Assembly: GCF_037104765.1 (NCBI RefSeq)
Contig: NZ_JBAWSY010000011.1
Span: 40,254 to 104,253, forward strand
Source of the DNA: Psychrobacillus mangrovi
Lineage (GTDB): Bacteria; Bacillota; Bacilli; Bacillales_A; Planococcaceae
Length of the DNA: 64,000 nt
Direction of reading: 5' to 3'
The notes under the pieces were generated by a model that had not been told where the DNA came from, ran no database searches, and saw only the letters and a program-made list of their open reading frames with translations. How positions within the stretch are numbered: position 1 is the stretch's first letter; each line of letters starts with the position of its first letter. Below are positions 8,658 through 16,238 of the stretch, piece by piece. A program made the position numbers and the translations under genes.

Positions 8658-8759
8658 GGCATTCGCGCTGGCCGCACGTTCGCATGAGCCGCTGTATGCG
8701 CTAGCGCGCAAACATCTGTCTCATACGGCACGTCATGCGGCTAACAAAGCGCGAATACC
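8658..8759. repeat. GC-rich cruciform-type intergenic repeat
   Basis: A long imperfect palindrome. Its outer arms near 8658-8670 and 8748-8759 both spell ATTCGCGCT on opposite strands. Inner arms GCCGCAC/GTGCCG-type also pair. It is far more GC-rich than its surroundings and contains no credible gene. The rest of the 8470-9014 gap holds this unit, a second one and a terminator. Confidence 0.6.
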
Positions 8760-8855
8760 AGTGCCCCCTGTTAAATAAGTAGAGGTCTATTCTGGAATAA
8801 ATTGTTCTGAATTCAGCTCCTAATTACTTCTTACTGTATAAATAGAATGTTCTAG

Positions 8856-8942
8856 GATGTGCGCCTTAAACGCCGTGGGAGCGATGAAGGAGCGACTCAT
8901 CCTGCGGAGGCTCATGCGTAGCGTGCGGCAAGCGCACATCCG
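8856..8942. repeat. GC-rich palindromic repeat, family shared with 56740-56822
   Basis: The outer arms GGATGTGCGC and GCGCACATCC are complementary. The interior CCTGCGGAGGCTCATGCGTA appears reverse-complemented at 56740-56822, and part of it again near 57440-57470. Confidence 0.65.
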
Positions 8943-8970
8943 TCTTATGCTTACTAAAGATATAGCCCAT

Positions 8971-9009
8971 AAAAAAACACCCTAATTGCCTCGATGGCAA
9001 TTAGGGTGT
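8971..9009 (-). terminator. Terminator of the DUF1002 gene
   Basis: A perfect 14-bp stem (8977-8990 with 8996-9009) and a 5-nt loop, followed on the minus strand by seven T residues. Confidence 0.9.
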
Positions 9010-9014
9010 CTAGA

Positions 9015-9926
9015 TTATTTAAACATAGAACGAATGGAATCAATTAAATTATTAAAAAAGTCTTTAACACCTTGCCAGAACCCTTCATTATCTACAATGT
9101 TACCAATCTTATCTTCTATCGTTTTACTTAAATCATTCAATTGATCAGACCATTGGCTAAAATCTATATCTAACTGACGAATTCGATCCATCAAATCTAT
9201 CAATAATTGACGATCTTTTTCGGATAGTTCAATTTGTAAATTCGCTAACTGTTCTGAAACAATTTTTTCTACTTCTTCCCGCGAAACAGGATTTTGCTCA
9301 GCAATTTGCTTTTTAATTTCCGTCAGCAATTCGCTTACTTTTGCTTCGTCAATACCTGCCTCTTTTGCTAGGTTTGTCGCTACTGATAATTCATCATTTG
9401 CTACATCTGTACGTTCTGGATCTAACTCTCCACCTGTCACTTCATAAGCTTTATATATTCCTACTAGTGCAGAATGACCAGTTACTGGTTTTGGGGCTGC
9501 AATTTCTACAACTGCGTCTTGAATACCCGCTGTAAGCATTGCATTTGCATACATCTCTGAAGTTACTTCGGTAATGTTATCTGGTGTGACAATATTGATC
9601 ACTAAGCCTTTTCCCGCATCTTTTCTAGTTATTTTAGCCGACGAAAACATACGTGCAGATTCATCACCATCTTTTAAATACGTCGCTAAATCTTTACCTG
9701 TCACAACTATTTCTTGAACATCCGAGTTCTCGGTTATTTTTAAACTATCTTTAACACTCTTTTTTTGTTCTTCTGTTAGGTTACCACCGTAAACGACGAT
9801 AGGAGCACCAAACTTTTCGTTAACTGCTTCTGTAGTGCCGGTAGAGTCCGCATACGTGATCGAGGGAGTAACCAAAACTCCAATCAATAAAATAGCAGCT
9901 ATAAATGGTTGTAATAATTTCTTCAC
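9015..9926 (-). CDS. Secreted DUF1002 domain protein
   Basis: The best start is GTG 9926, because GAAAGGGG lies 8 nt upstream and a clean signal peptide follows at once (KKLLQPFIAAILLIG to TYADS). The frame is open to an ATG at 10019 but that start would bury the signal peptide. The mature part (about 280 residues) has the DUF1002 pattern: GNLTEEQK near the front, TGKDLATYL, and ALVGIYKAYE in the middle. A Glu/Lys-rich helical tail ends GFWQGVKDFFNNL. It is probably exported. Function unknown. Confidence 0.82.
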   Translation of the reverse strand: MKKLLQPFIAAILLIGVLVTPSITYADSTGTTEAVNEKFGAPIVVYGGNLTEEQKKSVKDSLKITENSDVQEIVVTGKDLATYLKDGDESARMFSSAKITRKDAGKGLVINIVTPDNITEVTSEMYANAMLTAGIQDAVVEIAAPKPVTGHSALVGIYKAYEVTGGELDPERTDVANDELSVATNLAKEAGIDEAKVSELLTEIKKQIAEQNPVSREEVEKIVSEQLANLQIELSEKDRQLLIDLMDRIRQLDIDFSQWSDQLNDLSKTIEDKIGNIVDNEGFWQGVKDFFNNLIDSIRSMFK

Positions 9927-10071
9927 TCCAATATCCCCTTTCTTCCAATCCATTCTTCCATTAGTACGAAAAAAGGAGTAAAAAGTTCCGAATAATCGTT
10001 TCTTTTTACTCATTTCCAAGTTTTGCTATCCATTTAGTATTTGTCCAACTTTAGTGTTGAGCGCTTATCTT

Positions 10072-10932
10072 TTACATTTTAACTTCTGTCCAACCATCAT
10101 TTTGAACAATTTTTCCTTCTTTCATGAGTTTGCCAAGTGCTCGTTTAAAAGCTGCTTTACTCATCGTAAACATCTCTTGAATTTCCTCAGGTGTTGACTT
10201 ATCTGTAAAAGGCATTCTGCCTCCCACGTCATTTAAATACCTGAAAATAGATTCTGCATCGTCTCCTAAACGTTCATGTTTACGTGGTAATAAGGAACCG
10301 TTAAGAGAACCATCTTCTTTTGTATCAATGATACGAACAGTTAAATCTTGTCCTAGTCTCGGTTCTTCCACACGTTCTGATTCGTGCACGAAAATACGGT
10401 AATTCTCTGGGACACTAAGTAAGAATGACCCAACTGGAAGAAGTCTATAAGCTCTTGCTTGTAAATTCTTGTTAAGTAACGTAGTTGGTGCATCTATATA
10501 TAATTCCTCCACGCGATCTTCCGTTGCTAGACGGCCAAACAACTCTCCGTCTTTGTCTGTGCGAAGTGTCATATATAAGTGATCACCTGTAACTGGCCAG
10601 AGTTCCTTCACTTTCGGTAAGTCCTCCGCTTTTACTTGTACTTCCTTAGACGTACCAATATCGACAAATGCCCCTTCTTTATCCGTAACTTTTATGACAC
10701 GTGCCCATCCATACGTTCCCTTTTGAATTGTTGGAAGTTGTGTAGTAGCTGATAAATTCCCTCTACGGTCGACAAATAAAAACACTTCTATCGTGTCATC
10801 TTCTTGTAAATCTTCTGGAGCTTCTGAAGCATTTAAAGAGATTTCTTCTTGTTTATGTGTAAGAATCCATTTCGATCCTTCTTTTTCCTGCACTTTTAAT
10901 TTTACTATTTCCCCTGATTCTAACTCTGCCAA
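10072..10932 (-). CDS. cvfB: S1-domain RNA-binding protein CvfB/YitL
   Basis: A predicted RNA-binding protein related to S. aureus CvfB. S1-like strands (GYGWARVIKVTDKEGAFVDIG style, about residues 75-105 of the longest frame) are followed by further S1 modules. A C-terminal winged helix begins near FTMSKAAFKRALGKLMKEGK. The longest frame opens at TTG 10956, but the AAGGAG site lies at 10943-10948, downstream of that codon. GTG 10938 or TTG 10932 are therefore better starts; 10932 is chosen for its 10-nt spacing. Confidence 0.85.
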   Translation of the reverse strand: MAELESGEIVKLKVQEKEGSKWILTHKQEEISLNASEAPEDLQEDDTIEVFLFVDRRGNLSATTQLPTIQKGTYGWARVIKVTDKEGAFVDIGTSKEVQVKAEDLPKVKELWPVTGDHLYMTLRTDKDGELFGRLATEDRVEELYIDAPTTLLNKNLQARAYRLLPVGSFLLSVPENYRIFVHESERVEEPRLGQDLTVRIIDTKEDGSLNGSLLPRKHERLGDDAESIFRYLNDVGGRMPFTDKSTPEEIQEMFTMSKAAFKRALGKLMKEGKIVQNDGWTEVKM

Positions 10933-11099
10933 ATTCACCGCTCTCCTTCTGACCAATTATGTTACCGGTCTTGACCTACTACTTTTAATTTGTATCATGC
11001 TTTATCTGTTTTATATCGTAAACCTTTACTTTACTTATTACCGTTTCGTTTGCATTATAAACTCTACAATTAATCTGTAACAAAGACTATGTATAAAAA

Positions 11100-11519
11100 C
11101 TATTCACTTTCTGCTTCTTGTAACTCAAGAAGCTTTGATTGAAGATCCGGATTCTCTTCCAAAAATAAAACTACATCTGCTATACGGTCGATTGAATTCC
11201 AGCTTAGATGATGCTCGATTCCTTCTACATCATTGTAAATATTTTCTTCTTTCACTCCGATTAGTCTTAAGAAATCTTCTAATAAATCATGTCTTTTCAC
11301 TAATTTCTTACCAAGTTTTAACCCCTTAGGAGTAAGTGTAAGTCCACGGTATTTCTCATAAATTAAAAAACCGTCTTTATCCAATTTCTGCACCATTTTA
11401 GTCACAGATGAAGGCAAGACAGATAATGCTTCTGCAATGTCAGACACACGAGCATACCCTTTCTGCTCGATTAACAAATATATTTGTTCGATATGGTCTT
11501 CCATGCTTGGTGTTGGCAT
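11100..11519 (-). CDS. mntR: Manganese-responsive repressor MntR
   Basis: A 139-residue DtxR-family regulator that represses Mn(II) uptake genes when manganese is bound. The winged helix (RVSDIAEALSVLPSSVTKMV) is followed by the dimerisation helices. The MntR metal ligands are visible: Asp8 and Glu11 in MEDHIEQIY, the His in VKRHDLLEDF, and Glu and His in DVEGIEHHLSW. The length matches the 142-residue B. subtilis protein. Ribosome site GGAAG precedes the ATG. No mntH or mntABCD lies in the window. Confidence 0.95.
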   Translation of the reverse strand: MPTPSMEDHIEQIYLLIEQKGYARVSDIAEALSVLPSSVTKMVQKLDKDGFLIYEKYRGLTLTPKGLKLGKKLVKRHDLLEDFLRLIGVKEENIYNDVEGIEHHLSWNSIDRIADVVLFLEENPDLQSKLLELQEAESE

Positions 11520-11616
11520 ACGTATCTTCCTTTCATAACTACTCCCTTTATTTTACTACAATGCGCTCTTCTTCACAAATATAGCTATATTCTCCTATTT
11601 GTTCTCTTTACATGAA

Positions 11617-11642
11617 AGAACCTTATCATATGATAAGGTTCT
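11617..11642. repeat. 26-bp perfect palindrome between comFB and mntR
   Basis: Thirteen bases pair perfectly with the next thirteen. It lies between the comFB stop and the mntR start, with no strong T tract. It could be a terminator for comFB or a protein-binding site. Confidence 0.6.
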
Positions 11643-11663
11643 AAAGAGAAAAATGTAAGGGCG

Positions 11664-11933
11664 TCAGCTTCGATGTGGATACTTTCCGATTACATGAATA
11701 GACTGGATTATTCTCTTATTAATCCATTCTAAGTTTTCTTTTGAATTTAAACGTTCAAATACAGCAGTTCTTCCCTTATCTGTTGTTACATAATGTGCTG
11801 GTAGTGTATTTAAGCTTAAAGCAATAATATCCATTTCACATTGTTCACATTTACAGAAGGTTTGGTATTCCGGTCCTCTCATAAGCATCGTGACTATGCT
11901 CTTTACAATCTCTTCCATTACATTAGTAAGCAA
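11664..11933 (-). CDS. comFB: ComFB-like late competence protein
   Basis: 89 residues that match ComFB. It opens NVMEEIVKSIV and carries a Cys cluster (FCKCEQCEMDIIALSLNTLP) that probably binds zinc, then PAHYVTTDKG. ComFB is encoded in competence operons in B. subtilis, where it is dispensable for DNA uptake. Here it stands alone, away from comFA and comFC. The start is TTG 11933 with a weak GAAGAGA site. Confidence 0.8.
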   Translation of the reverse strand: MLTNVMEEIVKSIVTMLMRGPEYQTFCKCEQCEMDIIALSLNTLPAHYVTTDKGRTAVFERLNSKENLEWINKRIIQSIHVIGKYPHRS

Positions 11934-12034
11934 ATTTATCTCTTCTTTCCTTAAAAGTTATCCTGATGTTTAACACTATATACAAAGGGGTAAAACTTTA
12001 ATAACCAAATGCTCAAGCGGAAAGGAGAATATAT

Positions 12035-12190
12035 ATGGGTAAATTATTATGGTCTATTATTGTAATTTTAATTGTACTTTGGTTACTCGGTTTAGTATTA
12101 AAGATTGGTGGAGGACTAATCCACACATTACTAATTATAGCAGTTATTATTTTTGTTATTCAACTTATAACAGGAAGACGATCGGTATAG
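12035..12190 (+). CDS. Lmo0937-family small membrane protein (DUF5670-like)
   Basis: 51 residues from the ATG at 12035, with AAAGGAG upstream. Two hydrophobic helices flank the conserved WLLGLVLKIGGGLIH turn, and the protein ends LITGRRSV. This is the characteristic sequence of the lmo0937 family found across Firmicutes. Members are often stress-induced; their function is unknown. Confidence 0.85.
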   Translation: MGKLLWSIIVILIVLWLLGLVLKIGGGLIHTLLIIAVIIFVIQLITGRRSV

Positions 12191-12219
12191 AAAAAGGATG
12201 CTCCAGGAGCATCCTTTTT
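12191..12219. terminator. Bidirectional terminator
   Basis: A 13-bp stem (12191-12203 with 12207-12219) between A and T tracts. It ends the lmo0937-like gene on the plus strand and the double-GNAT gene on the minus strand. Confidence 0.85.
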
Positions 12220-13328
12220 TATTGTTTTGTTTTCCCATAAATACATGTGTCTCTCAGCTTTTTCCCGTCAGCAGATAGGGAGTCTTTATGGAGTATACCC
12301 TCTAATGTATATCCAACTCTTTCTGCAACGGAGCGACTACGGACATTTTCAGTATCACAACGGATTTCCACTCGGTTAGCATGTAACTCCTCAAAGGCAA
12401 ATTGTGTTATCCGATCACAAGCTTCCGTCATTAAACCTTTTCCTTCAAACCTACGATCAATCCAATAGCCAATTTCGAATTTACGTACATTCCAATCGAT
12501 TCGATGTAAACCGGATGCACCTACAAACTCACCAGTATCTTTCAAGAATAAATGGAGACGTAAATCTTTTCGTGTAATAAAATCTGCGACAGCTTGGCGT
12601 AAGTTAGTCGTTGACTGTTCTAATGTTTGCTTAGTTTGAGCCCATGGCATCCACTCTTTTAAAGCTTCATGAGAGTTAATCACCGATTTCCACACCACTT
12701 CTGCATCCTCCAAATGAGGTGCTCTAATTATAAGCCGGTCCGTATAAAACTCCTCTGAAAAAGAGTGTCGCTCTTCGTTTTTTGCTTTTTTAATGAAATC
12801 ATCATCCCAATTAACCGGAGTTGCAGTTCCTTTTAAAAAGTCATCTCTCGTCATTCCATATGTCACCGCATCATAGTAAGAATCTTCCTTAGGGGAGAAC
12901 CACGCCTGTCGGAGCTGTGCTTCTTTCACAAAGCCTGCTCTTTCAAATGTTTTACGCATAGCAAAGTTATCTTGTCGAGTATGACCCTCTAATCGTATTT
13001 TGACTTCAGGTAGTTGGAAAACATACTCCGTAACCATTTTCAACGCACGAGGTCCATATCCTCTCCCCCGTGCTCCATCTGCAATTCGTAAATCAAATAA
13101 AGGAATCTCATCTTGTAAGTCATAAATTTTAACGATTCCTACTTGTTCATTTTTTTCATTTTCCACCCAGAATGTCTTCACTTGGTCCGATTGATATCCG
13201 CCTTCTTCAATCGTCTTTTCTATTAATTCTCTCGCAGGATGAGAGTTACCATGATATGGCCACGTGTTGGTCGTCATAAAATGAATTAGCTCTTCTTGTT
13301 CTTTCATTGTCCATTCTGTAAGCTTCAT
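12219..13328 (-). CDS. Tandem GNAT protein (two acetyltransferase domains)
   Basis: 369 residues with two complete GNAT domains. Domain 1 (about 1-165) has DLRIADGARGRGYGPRALKMV as its acetyl-CoA loop and FAMRKTFERAGFV. Domain 2 (about 195-369) is RimJ/RimL-like, with TDRLIIRAPHLEDA at its start, EIGYWIDRRFEGKGLMTEA as the cofactor loop and RSRSVAERVGYTLEGIL at its end. A charged linker (about 166-194) joins them. Both halves keep their loops, so both may be active. Substrates unknown. Confidence 0.85.
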   Translation of the reverse strand: MKLTEWTMKEQEELIHFMTTNTWPYHGNSHPARELIEKTIEEGGYQSDQVKTFWVENEKNEQVGIVKIYDLQDEIPLFDLRIADGARGRGYGPRALKMVTEYVFQLPEVKIRLEGHTRQDNFAMRKTFERAGFVKEAQLRQAWFSPKEDSYYDAVTYGMTRDDFLKGTATPVNWDDDFIKKAKNEERHSFSEEFYTDRLIIRAPHLEDAEVVWKSVINSHEALKEWMPWAQTKQTLEQSTTNLRQAVADFITRKDLRLHLFLKDTGEFVGASGLHRIDWNVRKFEIGYWIDRRFEGKGLMTEACDRITQFAFEELHANRVEIRCDTENVRSRSVAERVGYTLEGILHKDSLSADGKKLRDTCIYGKTKQ

Positions 13329-13343
13329 GCTATCCCTCCCGTG

Positions 13344-15443
13344 CTACTTATACACTTTTAGTAGTCGTAAAGAATTTAGTACCACTAGTAATGTCGCACC
13401 CATATCAGCAAAGATGGCAATCCATAACGTTAACCATCCTGGAATAATGAGTAAAAGTGCAATGATTTTTAATCCTAATGCAAACATAATATTTTCTTTA
13501 ATAATATGCAATGCTTTTCGACTTAATCGAATCGTATATGGGAGTTTTTCTAAATCATCGGCCATCAATGCAACATCCGCCGTTTCTAGAGCTGCGTCTG
13601 TTCCAGCTCCACCCATAGCAATTCCAACTGTTGATGCTGCAAGTGCTGGAGAATCGTTTACACCATCTCCAACCATTGCCACTGCTCCATACTTTTCTTT
13701 AAGTGTTTTTATTGCAGATAGTTTATGTTCAGGCATAAGACTTGCTTCTACATCGGTAAGTCCAAGCTTAGCAGCAATAGCTTTAGCTGTTCGCTCATCA
13801 TCTCCAGTAAGCATTACTGTATGTTTGATACCTGCTGATTTTAAATCGGCTAATACTTTACCGCTAGTTGAGCGAATAGGATCTGCTACGGCAATAAATC
13901 CTTTGTATACTCCACCCTCTGAAGCAAGCATCACTGTATTTCCTTCTGTTTGTAAGTTTTCCACACGAGCTATAACTTCCGCTGGAACAGTACTATTAGC
14001 GACTATCCAAGAAACACTTCCTACGGACCATTTCTTACCATCAACAACTCCCTCTGCACCTTTACCAGTAACAGATTGGAACCCCTCCACATCTACTGCA
14101 TGTATATGTTCTTTAGCAGCATACTTTACAATCGCTTGTGCGAGTGGGTGCTGAGAATATGTTTCAATCGACATTACTTTTTGAATGAAGTCATTATCGG
14201 ATTCAGCTTCCACATAAGTTACTTCAGGATATCCTTTAGTTAATGTTCCTGTTTTATCAAACGCAATTGCTTTCAAACGACCTATTTCCTCTAAATGTAT
14301 ACCACCTTTGATGAGCACGCCTTGTTTAGCTGCGTTTCCGATTGCAGTAACTATCGCTACTGGTGTAGATACGACTAATGCACATGGACAACCTACTACG
14401 AGTACTGCTAACCCTTGGTAAATCCATGACTGCCAATCCGCTCCGAATATAGGAGGAACGATCGCTACTAAAAAGGCTATCACAATAATTGCAGGTGTAT
14501 AATACTTAGCAAATTTATCAACAAATTTTTGTGATGGCGCTTTTTCAGCCTGCGCTTCTTCTACTAAATGAATAATCTTTGCAATAGTTGTATCTTCTAC
14601 TCTTTTTGTTACTTGAACTTCCAAAGAGCCCTCTTCATTTAAAGTACCAGCAAAAACTTCGTCACCAATTTTTTTAACTGCTGGTACTGACTCACCTGTG
14701 ATAGACGCTTGATTAACAGCTGAAGTCCCTTTCAAGACAATTCCATCCATCGCAATTTTTTGCCCTGGTTTCACAATGAGAATGTCATTAATTTGAATAA
14801 ATTCGGTATCTACCTCTATAAGCTGATCACCCCGACGAATCGTTGCCGTCGGGGGCGCAATATCCATTAACTGGCTAATTGATTGTCGCGCTTTATTCAT
14901 CGAGTAAGCCTCTAATGCTTCACTCACTGCGAATAAAAAGACGACAACTGCACCCTCTCGCCATTCGCCGATAATCGCTGCCCCTATAATGGCAATGGTC
15001 ATAAGCGTATTCATATCAAAATAAAATTTTGATAAATTCTTAATCCCATGTTTAAACATTTCGTATCCACCAACAGCAATAGAAACAACGAACAAACCGA
15101 CTGCAAATGGATGGGACTCACCATTAACAATGGATGCAATAATCCCAATGACTAAAAATACAAACGAAATGACTGTCACGATATTTTCTTTACGTTTAAA
15201 AAATGGCACCTTTTCTTCTACTTTACGTTGTTTTTCCTGTGCTACTTTAATTCCGTCAAATGCCCCTGCTTTTTCAATATCTTCTACTGTTACATCACCT
15301 ATAACTGAAACCTTAGATGCTCCAAAATTAACAAGTGCATCCTCCACAGTTGGCAGATCTTTTATATTATTTTCAAATTTCATGGCACAACTGGCACATG
15401 AAAGATTTTCTAAGCGATATTCTTTTTTAGCTGCTTTCTCCAT
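13344..15443 (-). CDS. cadA: Cadmium/zinc/cobalt-exporting P1B-type ATPase CadA
   Basis: Exports Cd(II), Zn(II) or Co(II) using ATP. The 699-residue form starts at ATG 15443, 6 nt after AGGGTGAG, and overlaps cadC by 17 nt. It has an N-terminal heavy-metal domain with NLSCASCAMKFE and the CPC channel motif in VVGCPCALVVSTPVAIV. The phosphorylation site is FDKTGTLTKG, followed by the HP motif in TYSQHPLAQAIV and the hinge MVGDGVNDSPALA. The last membrane helix ends in ADMGATLLVVLNSLRLL. Regulated with cadC. Confidence 0.95.
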   Translation of the reverse strand: MEKAAKKEYRLENLSCASCAMKFENNIKDLPTVEDALVNFGASKVSVIGDVTVEDIEKAGAFDGIKVAQEKQRKVEEKVPFFKRKENIVTVISFVFLVIGIIASIVNGESHPFAVGLFVVSIAVGGYEMFKHGIKNLSKFYFDMNTLMTIAIIGAAIIGEWREGAVVVFLFAVSEALEAYSMNKARQSISQLMDIAPPTATIRRGDQLIEVDTEFIQINDILIVKPGQKIAMDGIVLKGTSAVNQASITGESVPAVKKIGDEVFAGTLNEEGSLEVQVTKRVEDTTIAKIIHLVEEAQAEKAPSQKFVDKFAKYYTPAIIVIAFLVAIVPPIFGADWQSWIYQGLAVLVVGCPCALVVSTPVAIVTAIGNAAKQGVLIKGGIHLEEIGRLKAIAFDKTGTLTKGYPEVTYVEAESDNDFIQKVMSIETYSQHPLAQAIVKYAAKEHIHAVDVEGFQSVTGKGAEGVVDGKKWSVGSVSWIVANSTVPAEVIARVENLQTEGNTVMLASEGGVYKGFIAVADPIRSTSGKVLADLKSAGIKHTVMLTGDDERTAKAIAAKLGLTDVEASLMPEHKLSAIKTLKEKYGAVAMVGDGVNDSPALAASTVGIAMGGAGTDAALETADVALMADDLEKLPYTIRLSRKALHIIKENIMFALGLKIIALLLIIPGWLTLWIAIFADMGATLLVVLNSLRLLKVYK

Positions 15444-15801
15444 CTTTCTCACCCTCTTCCACCGCGTGTTCATACGCGATTTTAACTAGCTCGTTCACGT
15501 GATGGTCTGCTAATGAATAATAAACTAATTTACCTTTACGACGTGATTTCGCAAGGGATAAATCTCGTAAAAACCGTAAATGATGCGATGCAGTTGCTGT
15601 AGATGAACCAATGATTTCACTCACATCGCAAACACATAACTCTTCTTCTATTGTGAGTGCATATGCAATTTTTAGTCTTGTTTCATCTGCCAACGCTTTA
15701 AAAATTTGCGCAACCTTTCTAACATCTGGCAATTTCTTTTTGACAGATAGCACCACGTCATTGTGTATTACCGTTACTTCACACATATCTTTTGTCTGCA
15801 T
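15427..15801 (-). CDS. cadC: ArsR/SmtB-family metal-responsive repressor CadC
   Basis: A 124-residue winged-helix repressor released from DNA by Cd(II), Pb(II) or Zn(II). Cysteines match CadC: Cys7 near the N-terminus (MQTKDMCEVTV) and the pair in EEELCVCDVSEI just before the recognition helix SSTATASHHLRFLRDL. The downstream cadA overlaps its 3' end, so the two are translationally coupled. Two identical-core palindromes flank the promoter upstream. Confidence 0.95.
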   Translation of the reverse strand: MQTKDMCEVTVIHNDVVLSVKKKLPDVRKVAQIFKALADETRLKIAYALTIEEELCVCDVSEIIGSSTATASHHLRFLRDLSLAKSRRKGKLVYYSLADHHVNELVKIAYEHAVEEGEKDGESS

Positions 15802-15814
15802 AAATCCACCTCAT

Positions 15815-15906
15815 TCAAATGTTCATTTGATTGTTCCTTTAATTATATGTTCGAACTATTCAAAATGCAACTACATTCAAATGTACATTTGAATGTAGTT
15901 GCATTT
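15815..15906 (-). promoter_or_regulatory. cadC-cadA promoter with two CadC-type operators
   Basis: Operator O1 at 15815-15830 and O2 at 15877-15892 share the core TCAAATG-N2-CATTTGA, differing by one central base. O2 is the centre of a 44-bp perfect palindrome (15863-15906). Between them on the minus strand are a -10 TATAAT (15842-15847) and, 17 nt upstream of it, TTGCAT (15865-15870) inside the palindrome. The operator centres are 62 bp apart, about six helical turns. Confidence 0.8.
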
Positions 15907-15918
15907 ATTTAGGAGCCG

Positions 15919-16182
15919 TCCGATTGTTTGGTTGAGCCGTCCGATTTTTGGGAGGAACCATCCGATTATTTGGGCGAACCGTCCGATTATTGGAGTGAAC
16001 CATCCGATTATCTGGCGGAGCCGTCCGATTGTTAGGCTATACCATCCGATTTGACCAGATAATCGATTTTCTGTCCGTATAAAATTGTTTCTGACCGGAT
16101 AATTGAAGTTTTTGTCCGTATAAAATAGTTTCTGACCGGATAGTTGTAGTTTCTGTCCGTATAAGTATTTTTCTGACCGCAG
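15919..16182. repeat. 21-bp-period intergenic repeat array
   Basis: TCCGATT recurs seven times at 15919, 15940, 15961, 15982, 16003, 16024 and 16045, exactly 21 bp apart. A second block (16074-16180) alternates TGTCCGTATAA and TGACCGGATA half-units at 20-21 bp spacing, six in all. The array lies between the penicillin acylase terminator and the cadC operators. It contains no credible gene. Confidence 0.9.
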
Positions 16183-16195
16183 AGCATTTTCATCC

Positions 16196-16224
16196 AATAA
16201 AAAACCACTCAAATACTGAGTGGT
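16196..16224 (-). terminator. Terminator of the penicillin acylase gene
   Basis: An 8-bp stem (16204-16211 with 16217-16224) and 5-nt loop, followed on the minus strand by a T tract. Confidence 0.85.
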
Positions 16225-16238
16225 CGCTCTATTCAAAC

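Noticed and set aside
13327..14154. Long plus-strand frame of 275 codons opposite cadA
   Set aside because: Antisense shadow of a highly conserved gene, with Ser/Ala-rich composition and no ribosome site.
15919..16182. CRISPR array
   Set aside because: The repeated core is only 7-10 bp, the spacing is 21 bp, the in-between bases are partly conserved, and no cas genes are present.
15877..16236. A 119-codon minus-strand frame through the 21-bp repeat array with a repeating IGR/IGW pattern
   Set aside because: Its first codons are the penicillin acylase terminator and its end is the cadC palindrome. There is no ribosome site. The 7-residue period is a by-product of the 21-bp repeat, which leaves any frame open.
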